In this document: positions 11,301-24,482 of the stretch, one piece after another
How positions within the stretch are numbered: the stretch's first letter is position 1
Layout: the number at the start of each line of letters is the position of its first letter
Assembly: GCA_033060915.1 (NCBI GenBank)
Contig: CM065389.1
Coordinates: forward strand, 19,151,501-19,215,500
Length of the DNA: 64,000 nucleotides
Direction of reading: 5' to 3'
Origin: Euryodendron excelsum
Taxonomy: Eukaryota > Streptophyta > Magnoliopsida > Ericales > Pentaphylacaceae
Notes under the pieces: generated by a model
Databases searched by the model: none
The model's input: the letters and a program-made list of their open reading frames with translations, nothing else
Told to the model about the DNA's origin: nothing
Program-made: the position numbers and the translations under genes

Positions 11301-12405
11301 CCTAAGGAAACTAGGGTTTTGGAGATGCTCAATCTCTGTATATCGAAATATATGATTTTTAGGTTAAGTTTTCAGACCCTTTTCACGTTGGAAGAGGCTC
11401 TGTATTTATAGAGGTTGGACAACACTGGCGCCTGTTGCAGTGGCGCTAGGCCAGAATTTACACTGGCGCCACTAGGCCATTTTTTGGCTTGGCGCCACTA
11501 CTAGTGGCACCAGCCAATTAGGAAAGGTTTAAGGTCGGCAAACAACGTATCTTTGACTGAATTTGGGCGCCTGTACTAGTGACTACCATGCAATTTTTAG
11601 CTTGGTTTCACTAGGAGTGACTCTGGAAAGTCCGGGAATGATTTGAAGGAGCCGGGAATGACCCGGAAGGCCGGAAAGGAGCAGGAACACTTAAAATAGC
11701 GTCCTGGAGGTATTTGACTTAAAAAGTGAGGACAAAATGTGTCGGAAAGGTTGACCGGGCCTTTAGGGGCAAAACGGTCAATCGGACTGAGAAGCTGCTG
11801 GGGCGAACTCGGACTATCCCGGAAGAAGACTTGGAATCTGGAAACATTATTTAGAATGTTCCCAGAGGTTGCCGGTTTGATTCCCAGAGCCGGTGTGGTT
11901 GGAAAAGGAGACTGGCCCACCAGGGGCAAAATGGTCATTTCGCACCGGGTTGGCCGGAACTGACTCGGAATGATCTGGAAAGGTACAAGAAGGTTGAGAA
12001 TACTATAAGAAGTAATCTCAGAGGGTTACCGGTTTGATACCCAGAGCCGGTGTGGTCGGAAAAGGAGACCGGCCCACTAGGGGCAAAATGGTCATTTCGC
12101 ACCAAGTTGGCTGGAACTGACTCGGAATGATCCGGAAAAGTAAAGGAAGGTTGAGAATACTATAAGAAGTAATCTCAGAGGGTTATCGGTTTGATACCCA
12201 GAGCCGGTGTGGTTCCCGGGGCATTCGGATGCCTAGGGGCAAAATGGTCATTTAGCTTCAAGTGGGCCCTACGGGCCCGAGAAGTGACTGGTGGACTAAA
12301 TTCAAATTAAAAAGGCGGGCTTAGAGTCTAAATGTGCATGTGATGTGTGAAAGTGAGCTTGGTCAGCTCGGAGATTGCCGAGCGGGCAAAAATGGGGTGC
12401 TTACA
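8306..12405 (-). mobile_element. LTR L3 (3' end deleted)
   Basis: A minus-sense LTR of the giant family. The 5' terminus (complement of ggggtgcttaca) ends at 12,405. The 3' terminal ~300 bases (U5 end) are lost at the joint with L1. It includes the conserved U5 island at 8,756-8,850, the purine-rich degenerate repeats (about 8,870-10,500, as read on +), hairpin modules at 10,530-10,690, a TATA box at 11,399-11,412 (-) and a U3 with ~157-base tandem repeats at 11,876-12,210. It abuts the intron of the antisense PMD ORF at 12,406, so it probably inserted into that ORF rather than being E1's own 3' LTR. Confidence 0.75.
11876..12210 (-). repeat. ~157-base tandem repeat in U3
   Basis: The phrase 'gtttgatncccagagccgg' recurs at about 11,876, 12,031 and 12,189, each time followed (where complete) by 'gggcaaaatggtcattt' and 'gactcggaatgatc'. 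Two full units and part of a third are nearly identical to each other. The same unit occurs once or twice in L1, L4, L5 and L6. Confidence 0.75.
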
Positions 12406-12560
12406 AACTTTTCTCTCTTTTATTCTAGCTTTGTTTAGTTATCTACCTGCTTTGTTTATTCAAGTTCTCCCTGTAGGATGCTGGTGCTTTTAGTAGTCGA
12501 CCGCCTCGTTTTGAGCCAGGTTTTGGAGATTTTGACCTAGACATTGATTTTGACCCTTGA
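12406..12560 (+). pseudogene. 3' end of antisense plant-mobile-domain ORF of element E1
   Basis: The plus strand shows a likely intron tail ending ttccctgtag (AG at 12,475-12,476). A 28-codon last exon then ends with TGA at 12,558-12,560 and encodes an acidic, Asp/Phe-rich tail (core FGDFDLDIDFDP). The same exon, of the same length, is found at 26,406-26,489. It is the C-terminal end of an extra ORF that runs antisense to the retroelement; the PMD part of a sister copy is at 63,150-63,633. Everything upstream is cut off by L3 at 12,405. The functional name is inferred by linking these copies. Confidence 0.6.
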
Positions 12561-14451
12561 TGGGTGACCCTTGTTGTAGGCCCTGCTTTCCTTCCGCACC
12601 ATGTCTTGGACATGCATTTTATTTCTTTTGTCAGTCCATTTTATTTGTAATATTTAAATAGGATGGTTATTTATAATTTAGATAGCTAGATATATGGACA
12701 GATGCTTGAACAAGGATAATGTTGATGATGTACGTTTATTACATGTTTTAGATATGATATTAGATTGCTTTGGTGACTTCTGTTTCTATAGGGAGCTATG
12801 TCCTATGTATGCAAAGCTCATGCCAAAATTTTTATAAAAATGTATGCACATATGAAGGATACATTAACTAATAAAACGAATGAGGTGATGTCAATCTTCG
12901 CATCCTTGAAATGGCAACTTTTTCTTTTTCAAGGGTTTGGCCTCTCCTTTAGCTTAACCCTACCTTGATCGGATGATAGCATTTTGCACCTTTCTCATTC
13001 TTTTGATTGACTCTGACTTTCTACTTTGAGTTAATGTCTAAGATCATTTAGCTTGAACTCTCAACCCTTCGGGGCTTAGACAACGACTTACCTGAACTTT
13101 GGCAGAGCAATAAGCAGCTTGTCTTTTAATCTGAGGAGGCTTTGTTTTAGGACCTTAATTTAGGAAAAGTTATGAGGTTTTGAGAATCAAATGGATATGC
13201 AAGCTCAAATTTGATATTGCTTTCAGTAGGGTTTAGATCCACACCATCCTCAATTGATCTGCTAGTGGGGTTTCGTCCCTTAATATCCTTCTTTTGCCTT
13301 GGCAACATGTCTGACTCATTTAGATCAAGCAATCCCTCTTCAACCGAAGAGGACTTTAATAGGGTTGTAAAGTGAGCCATGGTTTTGGGTTTTTGCAAGA
13401 AAAGGTAAAGGCTCGAACCTACTGCTTCTACTGGGCTTCCTTGCTACCTAGGATCACCTTTAGATTTTCCTTCTTGCCTTTTATTACATACTCTTCATGA
13501 AGTGATTCAGCCTTTTTTAAAAAAAAATATATGGTAGCTTGCCACTTGATGCCTGCTCTTTTCTTCTTCTTCTTTTTTTTCTTTTTGTGACTCATATACT
13601 TCTATAACTCCTTCCTCTTAGATATACTTTCTCTCAGTGTTTCATTCTAAACCATTATGGGCGGTGATCCCTAGGCTGGGGCTTAGAAAGAATCGTAATT
13701 GGCTCAATGGGTATGATAAAGGTTGTTTTGTTGACTGTATGATAAATGAAATGAGAGCCTCTCTTTATTTTGAAATGGATTGCTTTTCCATAGAGCCTTC
13801 ACATTGCTTCAGCTTGATGGAAGACATTCTTTACTAAGTACTCAGTTATCTGTCTGTCCCACTATGGAGGAATGGTTTTGGATTGGGGTTGACAAGAAAT
13901 CATTCGCTTTCTGCATGGCACTAGTGGGTTGAGCAAAGGGAATATAAATATATATATTTTTTGGAAAAATGAAAGATGACTCCTTCTCCTTTTGATAGTC
14001 TGGCTACCCATCGCTTAGCTTCAGTGTCTTATAAGTGCTGCTTTTGGGTGGTTTTCTCACTCATCATTATCTCTTCTCTCTTTGATCATTCAACGAGTGG
14101 TTAACTCATGCTATCTCACCCTCCAAGTCTGGTCCTCCACAAGATAGAATGCACCTCCTGTTTTGGAAGCATTCACCATTCACAAGAGTATGAGATAACA
14201 ACATTTGAATGAAAAACTATCTTTTTATTATTTCAAATGAAGAGCATAGAGTGCTTATAGGAATGAAAATGCAGCAATAAATAGAAGGTAAAAAAGTAAA
14301 AAGAAAATAAAGAAAGTGAGTGAGAACACCCTTCTCTTATACACTTTTTGGGAGAGCCCTTCTAGTAGGGTTTTGCGACGATGCCCACAGTCTCGATACT
14401 CCATTCATCATTGCGATCCCTAGACAAGGCAAGGCAGGCATAGGCTTTCTT
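12561..14451 (-). mobile_element. Internal region of E1 with no recognisable pol
   Basis: This lies between the end of the antisense ORF and the gag remnant. The first ~300 bases look like a 3' UTR of the antisense ORF, with a match at 26,490-26,628. No protease, reverse transcriptase, RNase H or integrase motif was found on either strand. An 83-codon minus-strand ORF at 13,147-13,398 is unrecognised. A T-rich tract lies near 13,500-13,590. The element seems to have lost pol or never carried it. Confidence 0.5.
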
Positions 14452-16368
14452 TTAGGACTTTGGGTGAGTTGATAATGATGGTACAGTTATCGGCTTCTTG
14501 ACTCCCTTGCTTTCCTTCGTTACCTCCTCAGCTTTTTCGATAAACAAATGGGTCAACTCCCCTCCTTCTAACTCAAATGGCTCTGCCGGTACTTTTGGCT
14601 CTTTAAGGCCCCAACCCATATCTTTATAGTCGAATTTAGTTATGGGCCAAGGGTTCTCCAATAGGTGGTGTTCAGCTGCGGCATACTTAGGGTGGAAGAA
14701 CTCATCACCCCAATCGTCAGTGGTCATGTCTCTGGTAGTGACCTCTTCTACAAGTATGGGCTCTTCAATTGACCAATCAGAAAGATCATGTATTTTGTTT
14801 GGATTGTGAAAATAGATGGGGCATGGTGGGAATTCCTCCTCCCAGTCTCTTTCTCCATGATAATAATCTCTGATCATGATCTCCTCCAACTCATCATCAT
14901 CTTCTATTTCCTCCAGTATCAAGTTAACAATGTGGTCCGACAGAGGATTTGTAGTTACATTGGGGTCAGAAGTAGGGTTCACCGGTTGTATATCAATGGT
15001 CTTGTTGTCTATCAGATCCTGAATCTTATGTTTGAGAGAGAAGTAGCGTTCCATGTCATGCCCTTGGCCACCCGAATGGTATTTGTAAGTGAGGGTGCCA
15101 TTGAATGTTAGAGGTAAAAGGCTTGGCAATGGACCAGCCGGTATGGGTTTCAATATGTTGTTCTTTAAAAGGTTATGGTAGGCTTCTGTCTAGGTGCAGG
15201 CTAAGGTATCAAAGGTGCGAATGCATTGGTTTGGCCTATTGAAATTGGGTTGTACCCCAGTAGGGCCAAAGTTAGGTGCATGAGCAGGCATGGTTAAAGT
15301 AGGTATGGGTAATATAGGATATGGCTGAAGTGGTGGACAATATTATGGTGGTTGAATGGGCAAGATGGCAGACACCTCATTCTCTTGCTTGATTACCCCC
15401 TTACAGTAACCACCTTTTTGGCTATGTTGGCAGAACTTTCTCTAGTTTTTGCATAAGGACTCGTAATCCTTCCTGTCTTTAGACCGTTCTCTATAATCTC
15501 TGCTTGCATGATAAGCTCGAAAAAGCTTTTCTCCACACTTGTACAGAGCTTTTCATAGTATATGCCTTGAAAAGTATGCACAAATAGTTGAACATACTCC
15601 ATTTCTTTTAGAAGGGGATTGACTTGTGCTACTGCTTCTCTCCATCTAAAGGCATAGAACTTGAAGCTTCCTTTCTCTCCCTTGCTCATTGTCATTAAGC
15701 ACCATCAGTCAGAAGTGAAATCTATGTTGTGATGATATTGGGCCTTGAATACATTAACCAGTTCGATCCAAGTTATGATCTTCCTAAGGTCGAGTCGGGT
15801 GAACCATTACAGGGCAGACCCAATAAGACTATGTAGGAATAGTTGCATTAGGAGCTTTAGATCATTCTCGTGGCCACTTAATGCCCCAGCATAAAGGTGA
15901 AGGTGGGCTATAGGGTTATCGGTGCCATCATACTTATACAAATTGAGCATTTTAAACTTGGCCAGTCTTGGATGATCTAGAAAGAAGCACAACTCATCAT
16001 AGGAGGTAAGCCCAAAGGTGTCATGGCCTTAGAGGTGTCACAGTGAGTCTTTCAATTCTTGGATTTTCGAACTAAGAGGGTCTAAGGGAGCTCTTCTCAC
16101 AGCAAGCAAAAGTAATGTAGTTTTTTTTTTCTTCAATGTTGGCCCCCTTGGAGTCTTCTTTGTTTTTTCCCATTATATCAGATTGGAGCACGGTTCTTAG
16201 GTTGGCAATTTCAGAGTCTTTGGAGAAGGCCATGGATGATGACGGTGCTAAAGAAGCATCTTTTATTGCCATGGCTTGGACTAGCTTAAACATTTCATCA
16301 ATCTTAGTTCTCATCTCGTTGACTTCTTCTTGTGAGACCGGGGTGGTCTCATCGGGGTTAGCTGCCAT
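14452..16368 (-). pseudogene. gag: Decayed gag of E1 (Tat/Ogre-type Ty3/gypsy)
   Basis: Four minus-strand reading-frame pieces follow one another in the order of a plant Ty3/gypsy Gag. 16,368-16,072 holds the N-terminal part with a predicted helical stretch (EEVNEMRTKIDEMFKLVQ). 15,992-15,807 has the start of the capsid domain (FKMLNLYKYDGTDNPIAHL). 15,695-15,393 has its end (FKFYAFRWREAVAQVNPLL and ENGLKTGRI). 15,153-14,452 has the region after the capsid (MERYFSLKHKIQDLID). These phrases resemble the Gag of Tat/Ogre elements. The frame changes between pieces and there are stops, so no full Gag can be made. Gag would form the virus-like particle. The direction fits L4 as 5' LTR and the binding site at 17,929-17,947. 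Confidence 0.75.
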
Positions 16369-17928
16369 TAGTAAAGCTCTATGTTGGGTGATGATTGAGT
16401 CTCTAGGTGGATGCTAATCTTTCTTAGGAGCAATGATGACTTTCTATGGTGTAGACTCTGTAAAAGAAAAAGAAAGAAAAAAAAAATAAGGATACAAGCC
16501 ACAAGTTAGTCTTTGATTTTAGAAAAATTTATGCAATGCATGCCTTAGGGATGTCCCTCTTTGAAAGGGAGGCTAAGTATGATGCATCCGGCTCACTTTT
16601 TGGAGATAGGAGATTTGCCCTTGGATGCAGATATCTTACCATTGATTGAGAATCTACATTCATTCATTCATTTGTAAAAAGTAGGAAAGAACATTGAACT
16701 TTGAGTTTGAATATAAAAGAATCAAAGTACATTTTAATAGGGAAAGTGGGACATTTTCCTTAGGACTTTCACCTATCTACATTTACATTTGAGATCCTAG
16801 ACTACTCTTGAATCTTCAAATTCACCTTTTTTGAGTTTGACATTGAGGAGGTCATTGAGAGACCTTGCTATTTGGTTGCCCATTGCCTTCTTGGCAATCT
16901 TATCTCCGTGAGCCAAGAGATTGCGGCCTCTCCTTATGGAATGACTTGAAATGTATGCCATGAGCCCTTAGGGTTGCGTGGGAACCATTAGAATTTTGGT
17001 AGATTTTATGCAAGGGAGAGTGAGCTTGGTACCACTCTCTATGGGTTGATCATATGCATGAGAATGTAGTGATTTGAGTTACTTTGGAACTCTTATCTTG
17101 AAATGGAGTATCGAGTGCTGGTATATGTATACAAGATTATAGAAAGAGAGAGATAGAATGCGATTATAAAGTAAATATGCGTGCATGTGCAATTATACAA
17201 GTATTATAACAGTAGGAATAGACAAAGATAAAAGAAAGTAAAGTAGTCGCCCTTTCTTCCATGGTTTTGAAATTGACGTGCATGTTTAAATCCGACAGAG
17301 GTTCGGCTATGCATGGTTTCTACATAAGCATGAGGTTGAGGGTTTACTAATACTTCATAAAAAATCTTGGTTCCCAGATATTCAAATCTAGGCCCATTCC
17401 CCAAAGTGGTGCATTATTGGTTGGTGATTTGAGCGGGGGGACCATCATGAAGCCATAGGCTAAGAAACTGACACAGCATCCGCTCATAACCAAATTATTA
17501 TCCCCCCCCCCCTTCTAACTAGAAAGGTCATAATTAGGTAATCATGCAAAGATGCAAATGCAAGTGCGTGTGCAGTGAGGGTGTGACATTTTGAAAAGTG
17601 AAGGAAAGGGCCAACAACTCCCAGCCATCCTGTTCATTCCATCCTATTCATTCATGACATACATGACAGTTAATATGACATAAAATAAAATGTGAACAAA
17701 GGTCCGCCTACAAAAGAAAATGCACAAAGTCAGTACCTTGATGACAAACTTAATGCAAGACTGAATGATTGAATATGAATTGAATTTCAAGTGATGGCAT
17801 GTTTTTGAAAACATCTCTAAAAAGTTTTGATTTTGAAAATTTTAAAGTGGACAAAATTATACATATTAATTGAAGATCCTAGATGAGTGAAGGGTGAAAA
17901 GGCATGATAATGGCCTAACCTTTTAAGT
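16369..17928 (-). mobile_element. Untranslated leader of E1
   Basis: The stretch between primer-binding site and gag. It has no convincing ORF. It is homologous to 23,150-24,460 of E2: the shared phrase 'tgatgcatccggctcac' is at 16,578 here and, with one change, at 23,220. A polyA/GA-rich patch lies at 16,460-16,490 and a run of ten C at 17,503-17,512. Confidence 0.6.
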
Positions 17929-17947
17929 GTCCTCAGTAGAGTCCTAA
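17929..17947 (-). promoter_or_regulatory. Primer-binding site of E1 (decayed)
   Basis: It sits just inside LTR L4. On the minus strand it is a damaged form of the clean site in E2 (24,464-24,482), with several mismatches and the terminal TGG lost. It marks where reverse transcription would start. Confidence 0.55.
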
Positions 17948-17948
17948 G

Positions 17949-20900
17949 CTATCATGCCCCGATTTTTCGCACTCGAGAAAATACAAGTGAGAAAAACAAG
18001 GTACTCTATCGTTATAACTCATCCTCCTAAAAAGACATATGCGACTAGGTATGAACTAGAAATTGATTTGAATAAGGGTTTTTGGAAAAAAGTTTGGAGT
18101 CGCCACCTAACTTTAGAGTTGCCATATAGATCGAACCATTGAATCTAAAAAATTACAAAGAATCCCCAAGAAATTCCAAGAATTCTTGTTAAGATTAAAC
18201 TTTGAATTTTTGAAAAAGTTTGGACAAACTTCCTCAAGAGAGGGTTTTTAGGAAAAACAGGTTGTTTGGCAACCTTTGGAAAGATTTAAGCCATTTTGTT
18301 GAAAATAACTCCGTTTTTGTTCTTTTGAAAATAGTAATTGTAGGTTCAGAGATTGGTTACGTATAGAGAAGATGCCCTAGGCTATCACCCTATCCCGCCC
18401 TTACGATACCTATATGTCTATTTACCCTAGATTCAGTTATTTAGAATCTTCGATTATCCATTGTCCAACTATATCCACTTTGAGAATTTTGAAAAGATGT
18501 TCAATATGATGCATGAAAATAGATTTGAAGAGAGGATTTGAAACTTGAAAAAGGTTGTGACCGCACCCATGAAGTTGCCTACATATCCCTTTATTGGGAA
18601 TCAGGTCAGTCGTAGTTCGGACTCGGGGTTCGATTTAAAATAGACACTTTAAGGTCTTGTTTGATTTGAAAAGACACTTTGAGACCTTTGAAAAGTTTAA
18701 CTTGAAAAGAGTTTAAGTTGAACTTTAATTGAAGGATTTGTAATTGAACTTTGATTTAAAATCAAACTTGAAATTTGATTTGGAAAGATTGAGTTGAACT
18801 TTGAAATCAATTTGACTTGAATTGGAGTTTGAAAACAATCTTGGTTTAAAAAAGAGTTTTTAGCAAATAATTGAGGCCTTCTAACTTTAGGGTTAGGGTT
18901 GAACTAGGGTTTAGACATCCTACGACTTAGGTAACCTAGGGTTTTAAACATGCAAATGAAATAGGAAAGATTTCATTTGAACTTGAGAAGTTTGATTTTA
19001 GAAAGTTCCAATTTAGAAAAGTTTCAAATCAGGAAAGTTCCAAATTAGGAATGTTTTATTTTAAAAAAGTTTTGAATTAGGAAAATTCCATTTTAGGAAA
19101 TTTCTATTTTTAAAAAATTTCGCATTAGGAAAGTCAGAGTTAAGAAAGTTTAGGAAAGGAGTTGATTTGATTTAGAAACACTTAACTTGAAGAGCCTTGT
19201 AAAGATTTAACTGCTTTGGAAATATTTGATTCGGAAGAATTTGGAAAACTTGAACTTAGGAAAGCTTTGAATTAGAAAGGTTTCATTTTAGGAAAGTTTC
19301 CGTTTTAGGAAAGAATTGATTTAGAAAGCTTTGATTTAGGAAAAATTTGAATTTGGAAAGATTTGAAATTAAAATGATTTGAACATTGAAAGATTTGGAA
19401 GTCTGAAATTTAGAAAGTTGGAATTTGAAAAGGTTTGGAATTAGGAAATATTTGATTTCTATTTCATAAAGTTGAAGATTGAATTTTATTTCCAAAAATA
19501 GATGATTTGATTTTGCTTCCAAAATTGGAAGATTTGATTTGATTTCCTAAATTAGAAGATTTGATTTGGTTTCCTAAATTGAAATATTTGATTTGACATG
19601 GAATTGGAAATGTTGAGTTTTGAAAATCTTGAATTTAGAAATCTATGATTTAGTGAAAAAAGAGTTTTGAAAATCTATGATTTGAGCCAAAATAGAAAGT
19701 CATGATTTTAATAAAGGAATTAGGGTTTCCTAATATTGGATTCTAGGGTTTTGACCAAGACTCTCAAGACAAGCAATTTTTAAAAAGTAGATCTTTGAAA
19801 AGAGTTTTTAGGAAGTAGATTTGCAGAACTATTTGAAAAGATGTTTGAATATGGACTTTTGCAAGGCTCTTGAATATCTCACTTTCCTAAAATTATTCTA
19901 ACCATGAAAGGATTAGAACCATTCTAGAGCTGTGATTTAGAAAATAAATGGGGTTTGAAATATGGACTATAATGATCACATTAAATGTAATACTTTCCTA
20001 AACCAATCCTAACTATGGAATGGCTAGAATCACTTTAAGATTGTGATTTTGATAAAAATAATTTAGGCCTTGAATCCAAAATTTCGACCTTGATGGTCAC
20101 ATTGAATGTAACATTTTCCTAAAACAACTCTAACAATGAAATTGCTAGAATCATCATAGGCGTGTGGTTTTGAGAACAAGTTTGAAAGAATGAGGTTTTA
20201 AATGCATGTTTTGAAAGAGAATTTTGATGTAAGTTCGAAAAAAAGTTTGAATACAATGTTGAATAGAATGCATGAACATGACAACTATAATGCAATAAGG
20301 ACGTGAACATACAAGCTTAGGCTTCACCATATAATCCAGGGAACCGAACCCACGCCATCTTAGGGGGAACTTAAAGAAAATCCCCGGCACAATAATTCTC
20401 TCTAAGACCTTCCTAGGCAAGAACCGAGAGGTCCTTTGTTTCAAGCATGCAAGAAAAGCAGGTAGAAGATGGGGGATTAAAATAGAAGAAAACCTAAGTG
20501 GGTTAGGAGAGAGAAGAGAGAAGAGGATTACATAATCTAAATCGAAAGCCTACCTTGTTTTCTTTTTGCTTTGTTTTCTTTGTTTGCTTCACCTTGAGAG
20601 CCTTGAAGATGCAGCACTTGGTCTTCAATGGATGTTTGGAGCCTTGTATAGAGTATATGGAAGCTAGGGGTTGAGTGTATGAAGGCTAGGGTTTGAGGAG
20701 GCTGGAGAGAATTAGGGTTTTGAGAGAATTCAAGCTCTGTTTTCAGTAAGGTAAAGTTTCTGTACTGAGTTTACGGACCCTTTTTACGCAGGAGAAGGTC
20801 TGTATTTATAGAAAATTGAAACAGGAACTAGCGCTTTTTGTAGTGCCCCTAGTGCTTTTTTAAGCTTGGCACCACTCGACCATTTATTGGCGGTGCTAGC

Positions 20901-22443
20901 CACTTAGGCAAGTTTTAAAGCTGCAAGAAACATATTTTTTAACCCTTGGGACGAAAGGAAAAAAATTTGGGCACTTGTCCTAATGACTACCATACAATTT
21001 TTGGCTTGGTTCCACTAGAAGTGGCTTCAGAAATTTCGTGAATATTTTGGAGAGCCGGGTATGGATGGAGACCTCTAAAAGAGTGTCCCAGAGGTACATG
21101 ACTTGAGAACTCGTGTTGGAATAATTGAAAAGGGTGACTGGCCCACTAGGGGCAAAACGATCATTTGAACAGAAAAAAATACCGGAATGGACCTGGAGTG
21201 ACCCATGAGAATACTTAAAGGTTAGAAACACTATTGAGAATGTTTCAGGGAATTGCTAGTTTGATACCTAGAGTTGGTGTGGTTGGAAAAGACGACCAGC
21301 ACACCAGGGGCAAAATGATCATTTTGTACTAGGCTTGCCGGTCAGAATAATCTGGAAAAGTGCTAGAAGGTCGAGAATATTATTAAAATCATCCTCGGGA
21401 GGTTATCGATATGATACACAGAGCTGGTGTGGTCCTAGAGGCGATTGGAGGCCTAGGGACAAAATGGTTATTTTGACCGAATGCTCTCGGAATTGATCTG
21501 AAAGCAACTCAAAGGCACTAGAACGTGCTAAATTGTCTTTGGGACAATCTTTGGAAAGGGGGACTTACCGCTCTAAGGATTTAGGTACTTTCTCGAGAAG
21601 TGTGACGAAAGGGCCCAAAGAGTAATTTAGTCATTTTTCACCGAAATGGGCTAGTAGGCACTGGTGTTGACATAGGTTTTGAGTGTTTCCATCACTTTGA
21701 CAGTGTATGATGAGTTGGTTTTCAAAGGTATCCCGTCTTTTGGTAAACGTGTCACAACCAAGAGGCGTTTTTGGTCCCGTGACATTAGAGTTTTGTTGGC
21801 AATTCCCAATGTCGACCTGTTTACTAGTGTTTCTGCCATTATGATGGTTACAATATTTTTGAGTGTTTCTATCACTCTGACGGTGTGCGGTCTTTCTAGA
21901 GATTGCCTGATCTCAGGAAGCTACTGAATGGTTTTATCCTCTCAAAGCCTTATGCACTTTCCCAATTGATGTGTCAGATAACAAACATTCTGCATTAGCA
22001 AGCAGGCACTGGAAGTCAATCGCTCTACCATCTCAAGGAATTGGGTTCTGTCCCGGTTGACAAGTTTGAAGGGAATTATCGTTCTGAGAAATTTTTTCGA
22101 TAAACATGTCAAGTTGGATGGATTTACCATCTAAGGGATTAACTTTCTCAAAAGATGGGCTAGATTGAGTTTGATTGACTTGGACTGGAATTAGAATTGG
22201 AATTGAGGTTGAAATAGGGACTTACCATCTTTTAAGAAGACATGCCAACTGGAATTGAATCGAGCAATACTGTAAGGGTATTTTAGTCATTTTGCCTCTA
22301 TTGGACCTGGCATGCCCGTGAAGCGATTGATTGACTAAACTAAGTCCAGAAAGTTAGTCTGGGCTTAAATGTGTCTATGTCGGTTTGAATGTGAGTCCGT
22401 TCAGGCCGGAGATTACTAAGCGAGCAAAAATGGGGTGCTTACA
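17949..22443 (-). mobile_element. LTR L4, 5' LTR of E1
   Basis: A near-complete minus-sense LTR of about 4.5 kb. Its right end is the family terminus (complement of ggggtgcttaca, ending 22,443) and its left end is a mutated 'atcatgcccc' at about 17,949. It contains all family parts in order: conserved island 18,555-18,635, purine-rich degenerate repeats 18,650-19,700, hairpin modules 19,880-20,160, TATA box 20,801-20,811 and U3 to 22,443. It abuts E2 internal sequence at 22,444, so E1 inserted into E2. Confidence 0.8.
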
Positions 22444-24463
22444 CTGATCTGTTGGTAGTTTAAAGCTTTCTCCTTCTTTACCTTTTCCTTGCCTTTTTCT
22501 TTATACTTCAGAACAGGTGTAATATCGCCCTGACCGAATCATCCCTCCTATTTATGATACGGGTTTTTCAGTGCCTTAAACTTTGTCAGAGGAATAATTT
22601 CACGGGACATTATGGAAACTGACTATTGGCAATTGAGTCATGATAGGGAGAGTTACCTTTAGGTGTATGGGTAAGGGGACTACTATAGATAGAGGGTTTG
22701 TGAGGATGGATAGGGTGGTAGGCATAGTTGGTTTCTTTAGTGGAACCAAGAGTGGCAGAGGCCGTATAGCTCTCTAGGTATTGTTTTGGGGTTCGAACCC
22801 AACCATGGTGACCATGGGTTTAGGTTTGGGCAAAAAGGTGAGAATAAGGTGGTTATGAGGAGGATGGAGCAAAGTTTTGATAGCCAGGTTCATGTTGGAT
22901 TGGTGAGATTGTATGGTGAGGAATGTTTGGTCTTGGTATTCTAGCCATGTTAGGACATAAGCGATCCCTTTTGGAATTGTAACTGATGAGCTATGCGGAG
23001 TGCCTTTGTTAGAATTCTAACTTTCAAGCGGTCTCCTCTCTTACAGCTTATGAGTCATAGCTTTTACCAGGATGGAAGAGATTGAGTCAGCATTCAATTT
23101 ATTACCTAGAGGGATGAAGGGAATTCAAGAATGTAAGCCTTGAGTTAGTGTTTGATACTTAGAAGGTTTTATACGATGCATACCTTAGGGGTGTCCCTAC
23201 TTGAGAGGGACACTAAACATGATGCATTCGGCTTACTTTTTGGAGATAAGGATTTTGCCCCTGTGTGCAAATACTTTACCGTTTGAATACAGGTAAATCG
23301 GAGTACATTTTAATAGGGGGGAAGGGGAACATTTTTCTTGGGACTTCCACCTATCTACTTTTACAAGGACCATTCTAAACAAATTTTGAGTCCTTGAATT
23401 CATCTTTTCTTGATGTCACGAATAATTGAACTAAACTTAATTTGCGGCTTACCCTTTTATCTTCTTGGCATCACTATCTCCGTGAGCATAGAGGGATTGG
23501 AGCCTCTCTCCATTAAATGACTTGAAATGCATGCTATGAGTCCTTAGGGTTGCATGAAAACCCTTAAGATTTTGGCAGGTTTTATGCAAGGGAGAATGAG
23601 TTTGGTGGCACCCTCTATGGGTTGATCATATGCATGAGAATACAGTGACTTAAGTTATTTTGGAACTTTTCTCTTGAAATGGAGTATTGAATGCATGTAT
23701 ATATATGCAAGAGTATAGGGAGAGAGAGTGCAATAGTAAAGTAAATATGTATACATGAATATTATACTAGCATTATAATAGCAGGAATAAATGAGAATTG
23801 AGAAAAGTAAAGCGGTCGCCCTCTCCTCTATAGTTTTGAAATTGACGCGCGTGTCTTAAATCTAGCAAAGGTTTGGCTATGCATGGGTTTCACATGAGCA
23901 TGAGGTTAAGAGTTTACTAATGCTTCTTAAGAAGGCTCAATTCTTAGATCTTCAAACCTAGGCCCACTCGTTGAGGTGGTGTCATTATCGGTTGGTGATT
24001 TGAGCGGAGAAACCATCAAGAGACCGTACGCTAAGATACTTACACATCATCTGCCCACAACCAATATACCGTTTTCCCTTCTAACTAGAAAGGACATAAC
24101 CGGGTAGAGAATGCAAATGCGAGTGCATGTGTAGTATGTATGTGAAATTTTAAAAAATGGAGGAAAGGGCCCAACAACTCCCATCCATCTTGTAATTCAT
24201 GGTAGTTTATATGGACAATAAAAATAAATGTGAACATGGTCCACCTATAAAATAAAATGCAAACAGTCAATACCTTGATGATAAACTTAATGCAAGATAG
24301 AATGATTGAATATAAATTGAATGCAAGTGATGACATGTTTTTTAAAACAACTTTGAAAAGTTTTGATTTGAAAATTTTAAAGTGGATAGGATTGGACAAG
24401 TTAATCAAAGATTCTAGGTGAGTGAAGGGTGAAAAGACATGATAATAGCCTAACCCTCTAAGC
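22444..24463 (-). mobile_element. Internal remnant of E2: gag-like region and leader
   Basis: This is the part of an older relative of E1 left on the right side of the E1 insertion. From 23,150 to 24,460 it aligns with E1's leader (16,500-17,930). From 22,444 to about 23,150 it occupies the gag position and shows Gly/Pro- and Lys-rich minus-strand codons, but every frame is broken and I find no clear capsid motif. The rest of E2 should lie beyond the left edge of the window. Confidence 0.55.
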
Positions 24464-24482
24464 GTCCCCAGTAGGGTCACCA
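24464..24482 (-). promoter_or_regulatory. Primer-binding site of E2
   Basis: The minus strand reads tggtgaccctactggggac, starting two bases inside the LTR end. Its complement ends in CCA as a tRNA 3' end must. Sites of this form are usual in Tat/Ogre elements. This fixes L5 as a 5' LTR and the family's transcription as leftward here. Confidence 0.75.

Noticed and set aside
12406..12422. Pyrimidine run after L3 read as the polypurine tract of E1
   Set aside because: It aligns with the intron tail of the antisense ORF (26,320-26,405), so it is ORF sequence. The true tract of the family looks like 61,585-61,604.
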